The notes beneath the pieces were generated by a model. The model did no database searches. It saw nothing but the letters and a program-made list of their open reading frames with translations, and was not told where the DNA came from. The position numbers and the translations under genes are program-made. A stretch of 64,000 nucleotides of DNA from Methanosarcina barkeri 3 (GTDB lineage Archaea > Halobacteriota > Methanosarcinia > Methanosarcinales > Methanosarcinaceae). How positions within the stretch are numbered: position 1 is the first letter of the stretch; the number at the start of each line of letters is the position of its first letter. The stretch is taken from contig NZ_CP009517.1 of assembly GCF_000970305.1 (NCBI RefSeq), positions 620,001 through 684,000 of the forward strand, in the 5' to 3' direction. Below, piece by piece: positions 1 to 9,479 of the stretch.

Positions 1-486
1 TCTTTTTAGTTTAGATTAATTGAAGATATCTATAACTTAGGTCTATATAAAAATCAGTCATATCTTAATTTCAACATGAGTGAGTTAGATAAATTATAGT
101 CGTATTAGTTCAAAAAAGTATAAAAATATGAAGTTAATGAGATAACATAATAAATAAAGGCATATGATGAAAATATTACTCTAAGCTTAAATAAAAATAA
201 ATAAAACCAATTTTTTTAATCCGGCTTATGATATTAACTTTCGGTCTGACGGTTCAAATCTCTAAATTTCTGGCCCAAGTAGGGAAAAAGAATATTATTC
301 ATGAAACCAATGAAAAGCCAATGTAAATTGTTTTATCCAGGTGCTAAAGGATAATTTAGTTCTGTATTTGTAGCTGCATGGAATCGGTAGAATGATTAAT
401 ACATATCTGAAAAAAGCAAGTATGGAAATGAAAAAAGTGAGTATGGAAAAAATATAAACAGCGACTCTGAATTAAAACATAACCCC
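1..486. other. AT-rich stretch without a supported gene
   Basis: No reading frame, RNA structure or repeat in this stretch is convincing. A T-loop-like string near 252-262 is not flanked by a pairable T-stem or acceptor stem. Confidence 0.5.
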
Positions 487-861
487 TTATTTACTCTCTT
501 TTTCTTTTAAGTTATAATAAATATCCAGTAACTTAAGCGTGTTTTCAGAAATCCGCACTTTCATTTCCTTTCCTGGCCTGAAAAATGCAAAATGGTGGAT
601 CTCACTTCTCGGTTCTGGCAATCCTTTGGCCTTAATCTTAAAGACCTTGGATGCATGAAATTTGAAAAGGTATCTTACGTCGTATACCCGAAGTCCTGTT
701 TCTTCTCTAAGCTCTCGAATCGCAGCTTCAATACTAGCTTCCCCTTTCTTCGGTTTTCCCCCTGGAAGCCTGTAATAAGACCCGGAGCTGCTGACCAGCA
801 GGATTCCATCATCGGTTTCAACTATTACTGATCCTCTTCGATTGTCGTATGCACTTGGAAT
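487..861 (-). CDS. NUDIX hydrolase, start codon unclear
   Basis: A minus-strand reading frame, closed by TAA at 487-489, encodes a NUDIX hydrolase. The Nudix box GX5EX7REUXEEXGU is complete (GKPKKGE, seven residues, then RELREETGL), preceded by the usual strand and LPGG motif. Family members cleave nucleoside diphosphates linked to another moiety with Mg2+ held by the box glutamates; the substrate cannot be read from sequence. The frame is open upstream to about 880, but it has no ATG, GTG or TTG before the conserved region; 861 marks an ATT just ahead of the first family-like residues. It may use a rare start codon or be a 5'-damaged copy. The family call is firm; whether the gene is functional is not. 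Confidence 0.6.
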   Translation of the reverse strand: MPSAYDNRRGSVIVETDDGILLVSSSGSYYRLPGGKPKKGEASIEAAIRELREETGLRVYDVRYLFKFHASKVFKIKAKGLPEPRSEIHHFAFFRPGKEMKVRISENTLKLLDIYYNLKEKESK

Positions 862-1194
862 ATTTCTACCTTCTTTGAAACAGCTGATTTTATAGAATTA
901 TTACTTTTTGCTAAGGACTTTTTCTAAAAGTATTTAAAATCTCTACAGGTCGGTTGCTTTCTTTCTTTAGTCGCAAATAACGGAAACTTTTTATTTAGCA
1001 TGAAAGTGCTGCCATCTGCAAGCACTTTCATTGGCTGTGCATGTTATTCAAAGAATATCATGTTCGTTTTCTGTTAAGTCCTCAATAGTTATACAAAGAT
1101 TTATGTCCTGAATAACTCCACTTTCATTTTTTAGCAACTTTTACATGTTTACTCCATAATGAAAAGTAGAAACAAGTTCAAAAGAATATTGAAA
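862..1194. other. Spacer without a supported gene
   Basis: Nothing beyond ordinary AT-rich DNA is visible between the NUDIX frame and the restriction-gene remnant. Confidence 0.4.
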
Positions 1195-1305
1195 ATGGCA
1201 GGCAATAATAACGAAACTGAAAACAGGTTATGGGACGTAGCAAATGAACTTCGGTTAATTCCGGCTTGAAAGTATCGGATATTCCGTGCATCTATTTGTA
1301 TTAAT
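1195..1305 (+). pseudogene. Remnant of a type I restriction HsdM N-terminus
   Basis: The frame from ATG 1195 reads MAGNNNETENRLWDVANELR, then stops at 1267-1269. After a frame change the sequence continues SGLKVSDIPCIYLY and stops again. The order Asn-rich start, LWxxAxxLR, SGLKxS matches the beginning of HsdM modification subunits (family knowledge), so this is read as a frameshifted stub of hsdM. No further hsdM, hsdS or hsdR sequence follows. Confidence 0.45.
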
Positions 1306-1344
1306 ATTTCTAGTGTCGAATTAAATACAAAATGGTGTCTGGGG

Positions 1345-1590
1345 ATGGAACGAGCAAAAAAGGAGAATGAAATTCCTGCTGCTTTTGGAAAACTGGCAGG
1401 AAAAACTTTAGAGTACTATAAAGATTTGTTGAGTCCAGAAAGTGAATCCACTTTATTTGGTAATTTTCTTGAGCCAATTCTTGAATCCGGAGAAAATGAA
1501 AAAACTAAAAAACAACAAAAACAGAAAGAGCAAATTAAACCAACTGAAAACATCGAACAGACGAAATTTTCGGCCTTTTTTCAGAACTAA
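1345..1590 (+). CDS. Hypothetical 81-aa charged protein
   Basis: A short frame directly after the HsdM remnant. The N-terminal ~50 residues have a balanced, helical composition (LAGKTLEYYKDLLSPESEST); the last 30 are Lys/Gln/Glu-rich, as expected of a coiled or disordered tail. No family is recognised and there is no signal peptide or membrane segment. A GGGG run sits too close to the ATG to be a good ribosome site. It could be a real small protein, the stub of a longer lost gene, or chance in a decaying region. Confidence 0.35.
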   Translation: MERAKKENEIPAAFGKLAGKTLEYYKDLLSPESESTLFGNFLEPILESGENEKTKKQQKQKEQIKPTENIEQTKFSAFFQN

Positions 1591-1806
1591 TGAAAAATAA
1601 AAATTTAGAAACCAGGAACTCAAAGAATAACTAAAAGTAAAAGAAAGATTTAGAAAAGTAATATTTATAAAAGAAGGTCCTCCTTTTAAAGAAAGATTAT
1701 ATTTTCAAAACATTAATTTGATTTTCAAAATACTAACAAGATTCTCAAAATAATAAATTTATTTTAAAAAGAAGAATCTGTTTTTAAATGTACTAAAAAA
1801 GTAAAT

Positions 1807-2073
1807 TTAGGAAGTTTCAACATCCATTTCGATGCCTCCAACCCTTTTTGCAACAAGAGTATATATTGTGCCAATAAGAAGTCCCACTATTGCTCCTGCA
1901 ATCCCATAAAACACAACGAAGAATACAATTGCAAATATGCCTTCAATAAGACCCATCCCATCCATACTCAGTATGAAAAGCATAATCGGTGAAAAGATGA
2001 TGGCAAGTGAGAGATACATAATACTCAGGACTTTTGCCAGAGACATACTATTTAACGATGTGATACGCATCAT
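1807..2073 (-). CDS. Small two-helix membrane protein
   Basis: The 88 residues hold two hydrophobic segments (about 13-37 and 44-75) joined by a short Met/Gly/Glu loop. The N-terminus (MRITSLNSMSLAKV) and the C-terminal VAKRVGGIEMDVE pattern resemble a widespread group of small uncharacterised membrane proteins with the same ends (family impression; no name known to me). It stands alone, divergent from the symporter gene. Function unknown. Confidence 0.6.
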   Translation of the reverse strand: MMRITSLNSMSLAKVLSIMYLSLAIIFSPIMLFILSMDGMGLIEGIFAIVFFVVFYGIAGAIVGLLIGTIYTLVAKRVGGIEMDVETS

Positions 2074-2415
2074 ATAATACCCCCTAAATATCTAACAATC
2101 TGTAAGTATAAAAATTTATTCTGTTAGGCAGTTGAAGAAAGTAACTTTTTACCTGGAAGATTCTCCAATCTTTTTGCCTATGAGGATGTTTTTCCGAATA
2201 TTTTAAACCGGAATTCGGTTTTACACAGTTAATTCCTGAACATCAATGTTTAAGACCAGCCTGGAACAAATACTGAGTTAAGACGATGTCTTTTCCAAAA
2301 GTATCTTTTTACTTTCTGGGGGCTGGCTTGAACGGAACTGTCGGGTGTTAACGTACTTGAGATCTTCACATGGGTAGATCAGCTAATCTGGGGACCGCCG
2401 CTTCTGGTTTTACTT

Positions 2416-3732
2416 GTGGGAACCGGGATTTTCCTGACCTGGAAACTCGGGATGGTTCAGGTCTTCAGGTTGCCTCTTGCACTCAGGTATGTGCTTAACT
2501 CTAGAAAAACCGAAATTGGAGTACAGGGGGACATTTCGAGTTTTGGGGCACTGAGTACTGCACTGTCCTCAACTGTTGGAACTGGAAATATAGTTGGGGT
2601 TGCAACTGCAATAAAAACAGGAGGTCCAGGCGCTCTTTTCTGGATGCTTCTTGCAGGTTTTTTCGGGATGGCAACCATGTACTCCGAGTCCCTACTTGCA
2701 GTCAAATACAGAGTGACTGATTCAAAAGGGCAGATGTCAGGAGGGCCCATGTATTATATAAAAAACGGGCTTGGGCAGAGGAAGTATAGCCAAACTCTTG
2801 CTGCAGCTTTTGCTTTTTTTGGGATGAACGTAGCTCTCTTCGGGATAGGGACTTTTCCGCAGGTAAATTCCATTGTTGATTCTGCAAGGATTGCCTTTAA
2901 TATCCATGAAACTCTGAGCGCTTTTGTGATAAGTCTGCTTGTAGCGTTTGTAACACTTGGCGGAATCAGGAGAATTGCAGGCGTTGCCCAGCTTCTAGTG
3001 CCTTTTATGGCAATAAGCTATGTATCGGGATGCCTGATAATTATTGGGTTAAATTTTGAGAAGATACCTGAAACTCTCAATTTGATAGTAAACGCTGCAT
3101 TCACAGAAACTGCCGCAAAGGGCGGTTTTCTTGGAGCAGGAGTAATGCTTGCAGCCAGAATGGGAATTGCACGAGGAATTTTCTCAAACGAGTCCGGCCT
3201 GGGAAGTGCTCCGATAGCCGCTGCAGCTGCAAAGGTAAAAGAGCCGGCCAGGCAAGGGCTTATTTCCATGACAGGAACTTTCTTTGATACTATTATCATC
3301 TGTTTCATGACAGGAATCATCCTGATCGTCACAGACTCCTGGACAGGTGACCTTGCAGGTGCCTATATGACAAGCTATGCTTTTTCCACCGTACTTGCGG
3401 AGTTCGGAAATTACATAGTAACAGTCGGGCTCATTTTGTTTGCCTTTACAACAATTCTTGGGTGGAATTACTATGGTGAACGCTGTACGGAATTCCTCTT
3501 CGGTGTAAAAGGAATTCTTCCTTACAAAATTCTTTACATTCTAATTGTTGCCTCAGGTGCCTTCATGACCCTCGATGTTATCTGGGTACTTGCTGACATC
3601 GTAAACGGGCTCATGGCTATTCCAAACCTTATTGCTCTGCTGGCTCTGCGAAAAGTTGTTACTATCGAGACCAAGCAGTATTTTGAGAAACTTAAGGCTG
3701 AAGCCTCGAATTCGGGAGAGATACCAAAATAA
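2416..3732 (+). CDS. AGCS family sodium:alanine/glycine symporter
   Basis: A polytopic membrane protein of the alanine or glycine:cation symporter family, which couples uptake of small amino acids to Na+ or H+. Diagnostic stretches are visible: SSTVGTGNIVGVATAI after the first helix, GGPMYYI, FSNESGLGSAP, and the late TTILGWNYYGERC. Around ten hydrophobic helices follow. The GTG at 2416 is the first canonical start, but family-like sequence (VLEIFTWVDQLIWGPPLLVLL) continues in frame upstream to about 2353 with no ATG, GTG or TTG. The true start is therefore probably near 2353 with an unusual codon, or helix 1 has lost its start. The C-terminus is complete. It stands alone, with no operon partner. 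Confidence 0.85.
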   Translation: MGTGIFLTWKLGMVQVFRLPLALRYVLNSRKTEIGVQGDISSFGALSTALSSTVGTGNIVGVATAIKTGGPGALFWMLLAGFFGMATMYSESLLAVKYRVTDSKGQMSGGPMYYIKNGLGQRKYSQTLAAAFAFFGMNVALFGIGTFPQVNSIVDSARIAFNIHETLSAFVISLLVAFVTLGGIRRIAGVAQLLVPFMAISYVSGCLIIIGLNFEKIPETLNLIVNAAFTETAAKGGFLGAGVMLAARMGIARGIFSNESGLGSAPIAAAAAKVKEPARQGLISMTGTFFDTIIICFMTGIILIVTDSWTGDLAGAYMTSYAFSTVLAEFGNYIVTVGLILFAFTTILGWNYYGERCTEFLFGVKGILPYKILYILIVASGAFMTLDVIWVLADIVNGLMAIPNLIALLALRKVVTIETKQYFEKLKAEASNSGEIPK

Positions 3733-3775
3733 TCCGGCTGGAAAAACCTTGCTGAAACACAGATTTTTTTTCAAT

Positions 3776-4137
3776 CAACCGTTGACCCGAAACCGTTGAC
3801 CCGAAACCGTTACGCCGGTTTATCACGCCTATAGGGTTAGGGGATAAGATTTCCAAATCCAAACGTCATCAGGGATTTTCGGTCAAGCCTTTTTTCAAAA
3901 GGGTTGCAGTTAAGCCTTTTTTCAAAAGGGTTGTGATCACTCCGTCATACCGTTTTAGATTAGCAGTGTTTTTCGCTCAAGCCTTTTTTGAAAAGGCTTG
4001 CGGTCAAGCAGTTTTTTGAAAAGGTTTGCTGAAACCGTTGCGCCGGTTTATCACGCCGGATAGGGTTTGGGGATAAGGTTCTCAAATCCAAATGTTAACT
4101 CGTCGTTTTCGCTCAAGCCTTTTTTGAAAAGGCTTGA
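3776..4137 (+). repeat. Dispersed hairpin-rich repeat, copy 1
   Basis: This non-coding stretch is built from three recurring modules: 'accgttgaccc/accgttgcgccggtt', 'cctatagggtttggggataagg...caaatcc', and the near-perfect palindrome caagccttttttgaaaagg with its arms cttg. The same modules in the same order recur at 31971-32420 and 36617-36855, with a worn copy near 10190-10290. Origin and function are unknown. Confidence 0.75.
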
Positions 4138-4204
4138 AATACAACAGATTACAGGTTGCAAATAAAGTGTAATCGTTATAAACCAGGCATGAGGACTGTT
4201 ACAT

Positions 4205-5668
4205 ATGAATCATGCTTATCAAGAAAAGCTTTCCTGTACAAGGAAAAAGAAGTGTAAGTTAATAGGTCGAATGCTCGTAAATCGAAGACAGGTAGGTAAA
4301 ATGTCGAAAGATCGGATATTGGTAGACGAAATGCCAGGAGACCGAAATTCGGTAGATAAAATCCTGGGAAATCAAAGATCAGTAAATTATATGCCTGGAA
4401 ATCCAGGGTCCGTAATTAGAATACTAGCAGATAAATGCTCCACATTGTCTCTTTATTTTTTAGTTACCTTATTGATGATAACTATCTTTCTGACAGGCCC
4501 GGCTTCTGCAGTTGTAGTGTCAGGAAACACCCATCTTGTAGTCGATGTCTCGGAAATCAACCCTAATCCTGCCAGGCCTGGGGAAGATCTGCTCATAAAA
4601 GTTAATATACAGAATGCCGGAGATGAGCCTGCAGAGAACGTGATAGTAGGGATTGAGGAAATTCATCCTTTCGTTTTTAAATATAGCACGTCAGAAATTT
4701 ATGGTTCCGGAACAAACACGGAAAGAAATTTTCGGATTGAACAGATAAGGCAGCGTTCCAAGGTAGAACTGAGCTTCTATTTGAGGGTAGACCCTGAGAC
4801 TGAGTCCGGAGTCTATCAGACTGAGTTTACTATCAAAGACAAAAGCGGAACAAGTTTTTCCAGAAGAATTCCTGTTAGGGTAGAAGGAAACCCGGATCTT
4901 GTGCTTGGCGGCAGTGAGATTCTTTCTGTAAGTGAGGATAATTCCTCTTCAGAAGCCATAGTTCCTGGACAGGAGTTTTACCTGAGGACATCAGTTAAGA
5001 ATGCAGGAAACGGGAACGCAAAAAATGTAAGGGTAATTCTTAACCTCAACAATTCGTCACCTTTAATTCCACTAGAGGACAATGTCTGTTTTTTTGAGAA
5101 TCTGAGTGCAGGCAGTTCTAAAAACCTCTCGTTCAAACTTCTTCTGGGCAGCAATGCCGATGTGAAGCCTTACAGGATTCCATTGCGGATAACAGCCTCG
5201 AATAATACTGAGACTTTCCAGATAGACAAGATCCAGGAAATTGGAATTAACGTGCTTAATCGGGCGCAAATTGATATTTCAAGCCTGAAATTTGATCCGG
5301 AGATACCTGTGAAAGGACAGCAGGTATCCCTGACTTTAAGGCTCGAAAATGTTGGAGAAGGTGAAGCTCGTTCGGTCAAAGCCAGGCTTGAGGGACTTAA
5401 GGGCAGTGGAAGCACGAATGCTTTTCTCGGGCGTCTGGATAAAGACGATGATGCTCCTGCAGTATTTACATTCACTCCTGGAAAAACCGGTGATCAGAAC
5501 GTGACCCTGCTGGTGGAGTATGAGGATGATTTTGGTGAGCACCAGGTTAGCGAGAACCTGACTTTTAATGTGAAAAACCAGGAAGGAAGCATTCCTCCAA
5601 TTGTGCTCGGAGCAGTCCTGGTCCTTGCATCTGTGACCCTTTATATGAAAAAGAAAGGTAAGCTCTAA
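4205..5668 (+). CDS. Secreted, membrane-anchored CARDB-like surface protein
   Basis: A likely exported substrate or partner of the adjacent FtsX/ABC exporter. A hydrophobic signal or anchor segment lies at residues ~79-97 with an ASA cleavage-like site near 102. It is followed by three Ig-like domains of the CARDB/NEW3 type (each with the pattern 'P..PG....VKV.I.N.GDEPA.NV') and a C-terminal membrane helix ending in KKKGKL. Asn-X-Ser/Thr sequons are frequent, as in archaeal surface proteins. Residues 21-70 are five degenerate decapeptide repeats (GRMLVNRRQV, GKMSKDRILV, DEMPGDRNSV and so on) ahead of the signal segment. This suggests that either a 30-bp minisatellite has become coding or translation starts later, for example near residue 63. 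The permease gene follows after a 40-bp tandem repeat. Confidence 0.75.
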   Translation: MNHAYQEKLSCTRKKKCKLIGRMLVNRRQVGKMSKDRILVDEMPGDRNSVDKILGNQRSVNYMPGNPGSVIRILADKCSTLSLYFLVTLLMITIFLTGPASAVVVSGNTHLVVDVSEINPNPARPGEDLLIKVNIQNAGDEPAENVIVGIEEIHPFVFKYSTSEIYGSGTNTERNFRIEQIRQRSKVELSFYLRVDPETESGVYQTEFTIKDKSGTSFSRRIPVRVEGNPDLVLGGSEILSVSEDNSSSEAIVPGQEFYLRTSVKNAGNGNAKNVRVILNLNNSSPLIPLEDNVCFFENLSAGSSKNLSFKLLLGSNADVKPYRIPLRITASNNTETFQIDKIQEIGINVLNRAQIDISSLKFDPEIPVKGQQVSLTLRLENVGEGEARSVKARLEGLKGSGSTNAFLGRLDKDDDAPAVFTFTPGKTGDQNVTLLVEYEDDFGEHQVSENLTFNVKNQEGSIPPIVLGAVLVLASVTLYMKKKGKL

Positions 5669-5669
5669 A

Positions 5670-5862
5670 ATTCCGAGAACAAGAGTCCTGGAACTAATAA
5701 TTTCGAAAACAAGAGTCCTGGTATATCTTGGAACTAATAATTTCGAAAACAAGAGTCCTGGTATATCTTGGAACTAATAATTTCGAAAACAAGAGTCCTG
5801 GTATATCTTGGAACTAATAATTTCGAAAACAAGAATCCTGGAATTAATAATTTCGAAAATAA
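5670..5862 (+). repeat. 40-bp tandem repeat in the exporter operon
   Basis: Units starting at 5701, 5741, 5781 and 5821 are 40 bp long and nearly identical (tttcgaaaacaagagtcctg...); shortened units flank them. The array fills the whole spacer between the surface-protein and permease genes. Confidence 0.9.
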
Positions 5863-5899
5863 GCCCTAAAAAAGAATTAACCAGAAAGGATGGCCTATT

Positions 5900-7105
5900 A
5901 TGCTTGAAAAAGCGAGAGTTTCCTTCTTCCTTGCCAGCCGCTCCATAACAAGGGGCAATAAAGGGATTACAATCTTTACAGTTTTTGTCCTGACTCTGAT
6001 CTTTATACAGCTTGTGCTTTTCTCAAGCATGCTGGCTGGGATTACGCTCAAGTTCAATGAACTTATGGTGAATTTTCAGACCGGAAACGTCGTAGTCGAA
6101 CCAAAGGAAGAAGAACGCTATATAGGGGACGCATCAGCCCTCCAGAAGAAGATAGAAAGTCTTCCGCAGGTAATAGGAACCTCGGCTCGCCTGAAAACGA
6201 CTGGAAACTTCCGCTATAAACAGAAAGAAATGGGAGCTACGGTTTATGGGATAGATCCTGCGGACGAGATCTTCGTAACAGGCCTTGAAGATGCTATAAT
6301 AAGTGGGGATTTTCTGAGCAGGCCTGATAGAGGAGAGATAATTTTGGGCAGGGAGGTCTCAGGAGGTTTCGGAGCCCTTATGGAATCTAAGTCTTTAGGA
6401 GGTGTGGAAGTAGGAGACACCGTTGAACTTACAATCGGAGGCGTAACCCGAGAGTTCAGGGTAAAGGGAATCTACTCAACGCGTTTCTTCATGGCTGATG
6501 CCTCAGCCTATCTTACAAAGGCTGATCTTGAAGAACTGATGGGGATTGAGGGCAGAGACTTTGCCCAGGAAATAGCCGTTAAAACCGCAGACGGCACGCC
6601 TGAGTACGATACTAGGACTGCACTCCTCTCTCTTGGCATTGGTGAGAATATCCGTACCTGGCATGAATTTGCAGGTATCCTCCGACTGATCGAAAACACG
6701 CTTGGGCTGGTCCGGAATATTATGAACGCAATCGGCCTGCTAATTGCTTTTGTGATCATCTTTGTGGTTATTTACGTAAATATCGTGAATAAAAAAAGAC
6801 AGATCGGGGTTCAGAAAGCAATAGGGATAGAACAAAATGTGATAATTGCATCCTTTGTGCTCCAGGCCATGCTTTACGCAGGTGCGGGTGTTATACTTGG
6901 CTACGTGTTTGTGCGTTTCGGACTTGTACCTTATACTGTTTCCCACCCTGTGGAAGTCCCGCTTGGCTCTATGAGCCTCAGGCTGGACAATGCAGAGGCC
7001 TTAAATCGGGCAGTCCTCCTGTTCCTTTCTTCTGTAGTAGGCTCGGTAATTCCTGCGTACAAACTGGCTCAGAAAGATCTTCTTGACCTGATCTGGGGCA
7101 AATGA
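5900..7105 (+). CDS. FtsX/MacB-type ABC transporter permease
   Basis: Membrane subunit of a MacB/LolCDE-like ABC system that moves substrates outward or works mechanically on the envelope. It has the standard layout: an N-terminal helix (residues ~22-48), a large extracytoplasmic MacB-PCD-like domain (~50-265, including GDFLSRPDRGEIILGREV), then three helices (~275-300, ~320-345, ~365-385) carrying the conserved KKRQIGVQKAIG motif after helix 2. The length of 401 aa is normal for the family. The ATPase gene follows after 24 bp, and a surface protein precedes it. The ATG at 5900 lies after an AGAAAGGATGG stretch that can serve as a ribosome site. The operon setting argues for export or surface assembly; the substrate is unknown. 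Confidence 0.88.
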   Translation: MLEKARVSFFLASRSITRGNKGITIFTVFVLTLIFIQLVLFSSMLAGITLKFNELMVNFQTGNVVVEPKEEERYIGDASALQKKIESLPQVIGTSARLKTTGNFRYKQKEMGATVYGIDPADEIFVTGLEDAIISGDFLSRPDRGEIILGREVSGGFGALMESKSLGGVEVGDTVELTIGGVTREFRVKGIYSTRFFMADASAYLTKADLEELMGIEGRDFAQEIAVKTADGTPEYDTRTALLSLGIGENIRTWHEFAGILRLIENTLGLVRNIMNAIGLLIAFVIIFVVIYVNIVNKKRQIGVQKAIGIEQNVIIASFVLQAMLYAGAGVILGYVFVRFGLVPYTVSHPVEVPLGSMSLRLDNAEALNRAVLLFLSSVVGSVIPAYKLAQKDLLDLIWGK

Positions 7106-7129
7106 ATGGGATAAATAAAGGGTGAAACT

Positions 7130-7924
7130 ATGGAAAAAATCCGAAAGCAGACTGAAGATGCAGTAAAAAGTATGGATGAAATCCGAAAACAGACAGAGAA
7201 TACAGTAAAAAGTATGGATATAATCCGAAAATCGACAGATGATACTATTACAGACGCTATTATCGAAGGTATAGATATCACACGCACTTTCAAGATGGGA
7301 GAGGTAGAGGTTCGGGCCCTGCGCAGAGTAAACGTAAGAATCCGGCGTGGAGAATTCATTGCAATCATGGGTCCGAGCGGTTCAGGCAAAACCACACTTT
7401 TAAACCAGCTTGGCCTGCTTGATACCCCAAATTCGGGAAAGGTCATTATAGACGGTTCGGATACCTCCAGACTGTCCGACAGCGAAAAGGGCAAATTCAG
7501 GCTGCATAACCTGGGCTATGTTTTTCAGGACTATGCTTTACTTCCCGAGCTCAATGCCATGGAAAATGTCTATATCTCCCTTATGATGCAGGGCAAAAGT
7601 AAAACCGAATGCGAATCCGCAGCTGCAGAAATTCTTGCCGCAGTTGGCCTTGGCGACCGCCTTCAACAACTCCCTTCTAAAATGAGCGGAGGCCAGCAGC
7701 AGAGAGTTTCAATTGCACGGGCTCTTGCCCATTCCCCAGAAGTCCTTTTTGCAGACGAGCCCTGTGCCAACCTTGACTCCGAGACCTCAAAGGAAGTTCT
7801 TGACCTTTTCGGGAAGTTCAATCAGGAAAAAGGACAGACAATTGTAATGGTTACCCACGAAGAATGGCATGCCGAATACGCAGACAGGGTAATTAGGTTG
7901 AAAGATGGGATCGTTCAGGAGTGA
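7130..7924 (+). CDS. LolD/MacB-type ABC transporter ATPase
   Basis: ATP-hydrolysing subunit of the preceding permease. Visible motifs: Walker [10 protein letters not shown] (~81-89), Q-loop in [11 protein letters not shown], signature [15 protein letters not shown] (~185), Walker B VLFADEP followed by the family-typical CANLDSETS, and the H-loop VMVTHE. The catalytic domain starts only at about residue 45. The first ~44 residues are 14-residue repeats ([28 protein letters not shown], then a worn third copy), an oddity not usual in the family and matched by tandem repeats elsewhere in this operon. The repeat region may form a helix or may simply be tolerated. Confidence 0.92.
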   Translation: MEKIRKQTEDAVKSMDEIRKQTENTVKSMDIIRKSTDDTITDAIIEGIDITRTFKMGEVEVRALRRVNVRIRRGEFIAIMGPSGSGKTTLLNQLGLLDTPNSGKVIIDGSDTSRLSDSEKGKFRLHNLGYVFQDYALLPELNAMENVYISLMMQGKSKTECESAAAEILAAVGLGDRLQQLPSKMSGGQQQRVSIARALAHSPEVLFADEPCANLDSETSKEVLDLFGKFNQEKGQTIVMVTHEEWHAEYADRVIRLKDGIVQE

Positions 7925-8603
7925 GCATACTTCACAGACTGGGTTTCTAATAACATTGTGATTATTAAGACTTATACTGATGATATACAAAATTAAACTG
8001 CGAACACATACATTATGACTTTAAGATTGGCTTTATCATATCTGAAACCATTCAACAGATTAAAGATCTATGTAAGTTCATAAATTATACAAGAACAGGC
8101 AACAAAAAGTTAATTGTTGAGTAAACTTCAACTCCGTTTAGATTGAAGAACGATTACGAAAATATTGAATAACTTCAAAATTAAGCGAAATAGTGGGTTA
8201 CCTGTACACTTTATTAAACTGCATTCAATCGCTTACTGTTTTTGTTTTCGGGAAATTTGGTTATGTTCCCGTGAAAGATTACGTTTTTCAGACCTTTTAC
8301 ACTTTTCGGATTCTTCTTAATTTTCCCAAATCACTCTAAACATTGTCAGTTTCTCAGCAATGTCTGCAATCTATATAGCGCTAAATTTCAATTATGGGAA
8401 GGAAGTATCTACATGTTTTCTGAGCCCGTGCTGGTAAAATATAAAAAGCTTATTTGAAGAACTATCACGGCTTTTACGACTCTTTTTTGATCCGTTTCCT
8501 GGTGTAATTTGCGCAATAATACAATCATTAACCCAATGAAATAATCACTATATTAATAAGCTGAGGTTATCTTGATACACAAAAAAAAGAAAATCAAATA
8601 AGA
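7925..8603. other. Long AT-rich spacer
   Basis: No gene, RNA fold or repeat is convincing here. The spacer lies between the exporter operon and the first candidate RNA gene. Confidence 0.4.
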
Positions 8604-8626
8604 TTAACTGTTAAAAATATTATATA
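8604..8626 (+). promoter_or_regulatory. Promoter of candidate RNA gene 1 (BRE/TATA)
   Basis: The sequence ttaactgttaaaaatattat and the following ata match the block at 9244-9266 almost base for base. The TATA element (ttatata, 8620-8626) lies 29 nt before the first base of the RNA terminal stem, the same distance as in copy 2 and right for archaeal TBP/TFB initiation. Confidence 0.65.
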
Positions 8627-8648
8627 CAATGACTACGTATTATAAATT

Positions 8649-8837
8649 GCGTTCTCATCCCTTTAACACCCCACTAGCAAAAAGCACCTACTCCAGAACA
8701 TTACTCCACTATAAAAGGGATAAAAAGAGAAACTCGCAACGCATGAGTCAAGTACCTCAATACCTCTTCCCCAACTACAACAAAGTGAGTCTCTTGAATA
8801 CCATTCGGAACTCCCAGGTTTTTTCGGATGAGAACGC
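8649..8837 (+). ncRNA. Candidate structured RNA, copy 1 (189 nt)
   Basis: The ends pair perfectly over 11 bp: gcgttctcatc (8649-8659) with gatgagaacgc (8827-8837). An internal hairpin ACTC-gcaacgcat-GAGT (about 8732-8748) and a later ttcggaact block are shared with the 191-nt copy at 9289-9479, while the rest has diverged. A T-rich run follows the closing stem, as in archaeal termination. A 77-codon frame overlaps the region but is not conserved in copy 2, so RNA is the better reading. It is not RNase P RNA or 7S RNA by its motifs, and I do not recognise the family. Confidence 0.7.
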
Positions 8838-8839
8838 CA

Positions 8840-9243
8840 CCTCATTTTTAAAAAAGTTGTAACTATCCAGGCACTGTAAATCGATATTAAAAGCCTAATT
8901 AACCGATATTAAGAGCTTTAATTGACAGATCTCTATGCCCAAAGTCGGTATTAGTTGCCCATTTTTAGTGTATCTTACTAGTTACAAAGAATTTTCAGGA
9001 TTCGAATCTATTTACCTGAGTTCCGTTTAGAGATGACAGAGTCCTTTTTCGGATAAATTAGCCTTTTATAATGCCTTTTATAATGGTCTCTAGAATAGTT
9101 TGACCTTTTTCTTTGTTTACCTTACGGTAATCAGATGTAACATTTACATCCAGTTACATAGGGTACCGTAGCTTAATGCTATAATGTTAAACCAATAAAG
9201 AAACATTAAATCTCTATATCAACAAAATAGAGTTAGGATAATA
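8840..9243. other. Spacer between the two RNA genes
   Basis: AT-rich; no gene seen. Confidence 0.35.
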
Positions 9244-9266
9244 TTACTTGTTAAAGATATTATATA
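9244..9266 (+). promoter_or_regulatory. Promoter of candidate RNA gene 2 (BRE/TATA)
   Basis: ttacttgttaaagatattat plus ata parallels 8604-8626. The TATA element (9260-9266) is again 29 nt before the terminal stem. Confidence 0.65.
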
Positions 9267-9288
9267 GGATGAGAGCATAGTATAATTT

Positions 9289-9479
9289 GCGTTCTCATCT
9301 ATAAGACCACATAGCAAGACCTATTCCACAAGAAATACTTCAACGCCTACTCCGAAAAATCTACTCTAAAAGTGAAGAGATAAGAAACTCGCAACCCGTG
9401 AGTCTAACACCAAACCTCTTCCTGAACAAGACCTAATAAGTGCCGTTCGGAACTTCCAGAAATACTCAGATGAGAACGC
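9289..9479 (+). ncRNA. Candidate structured RNA, copy 2 (191 nt)
   Basis: Second member of the family at 8649-8837. The same 11-bp terminal stem joins 9289-9299 to 9469-9479, with the internal hairpin ACTC-gcaacccgt-GAGT near 9387-9404, an aacctcttcc block and a gttcggaact block. The interior has changed freely between the copies while stem, spacing, promoter and trailing T-run are kept. That pattern fits a functional RNA rather than a recent DNA duplication. Confidence 0.7.

Noticed and set aside
241-275. T-loop-like 'ggttcaaatc'
   Set aside because: No complementary T-stem, acceptor stem or anticodon arm around it.
592-831. 79-codon plus-strand frame
   Set aside because: Antisense to the NUDIX frame, which has a complete Nudix box.
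8629-8862. 77-codon plus-strand frame over the first RNA candidate
   Set aside because: The homologous region at 9289-9479 has no matching frame, while RNA stems and promoter are conserved.
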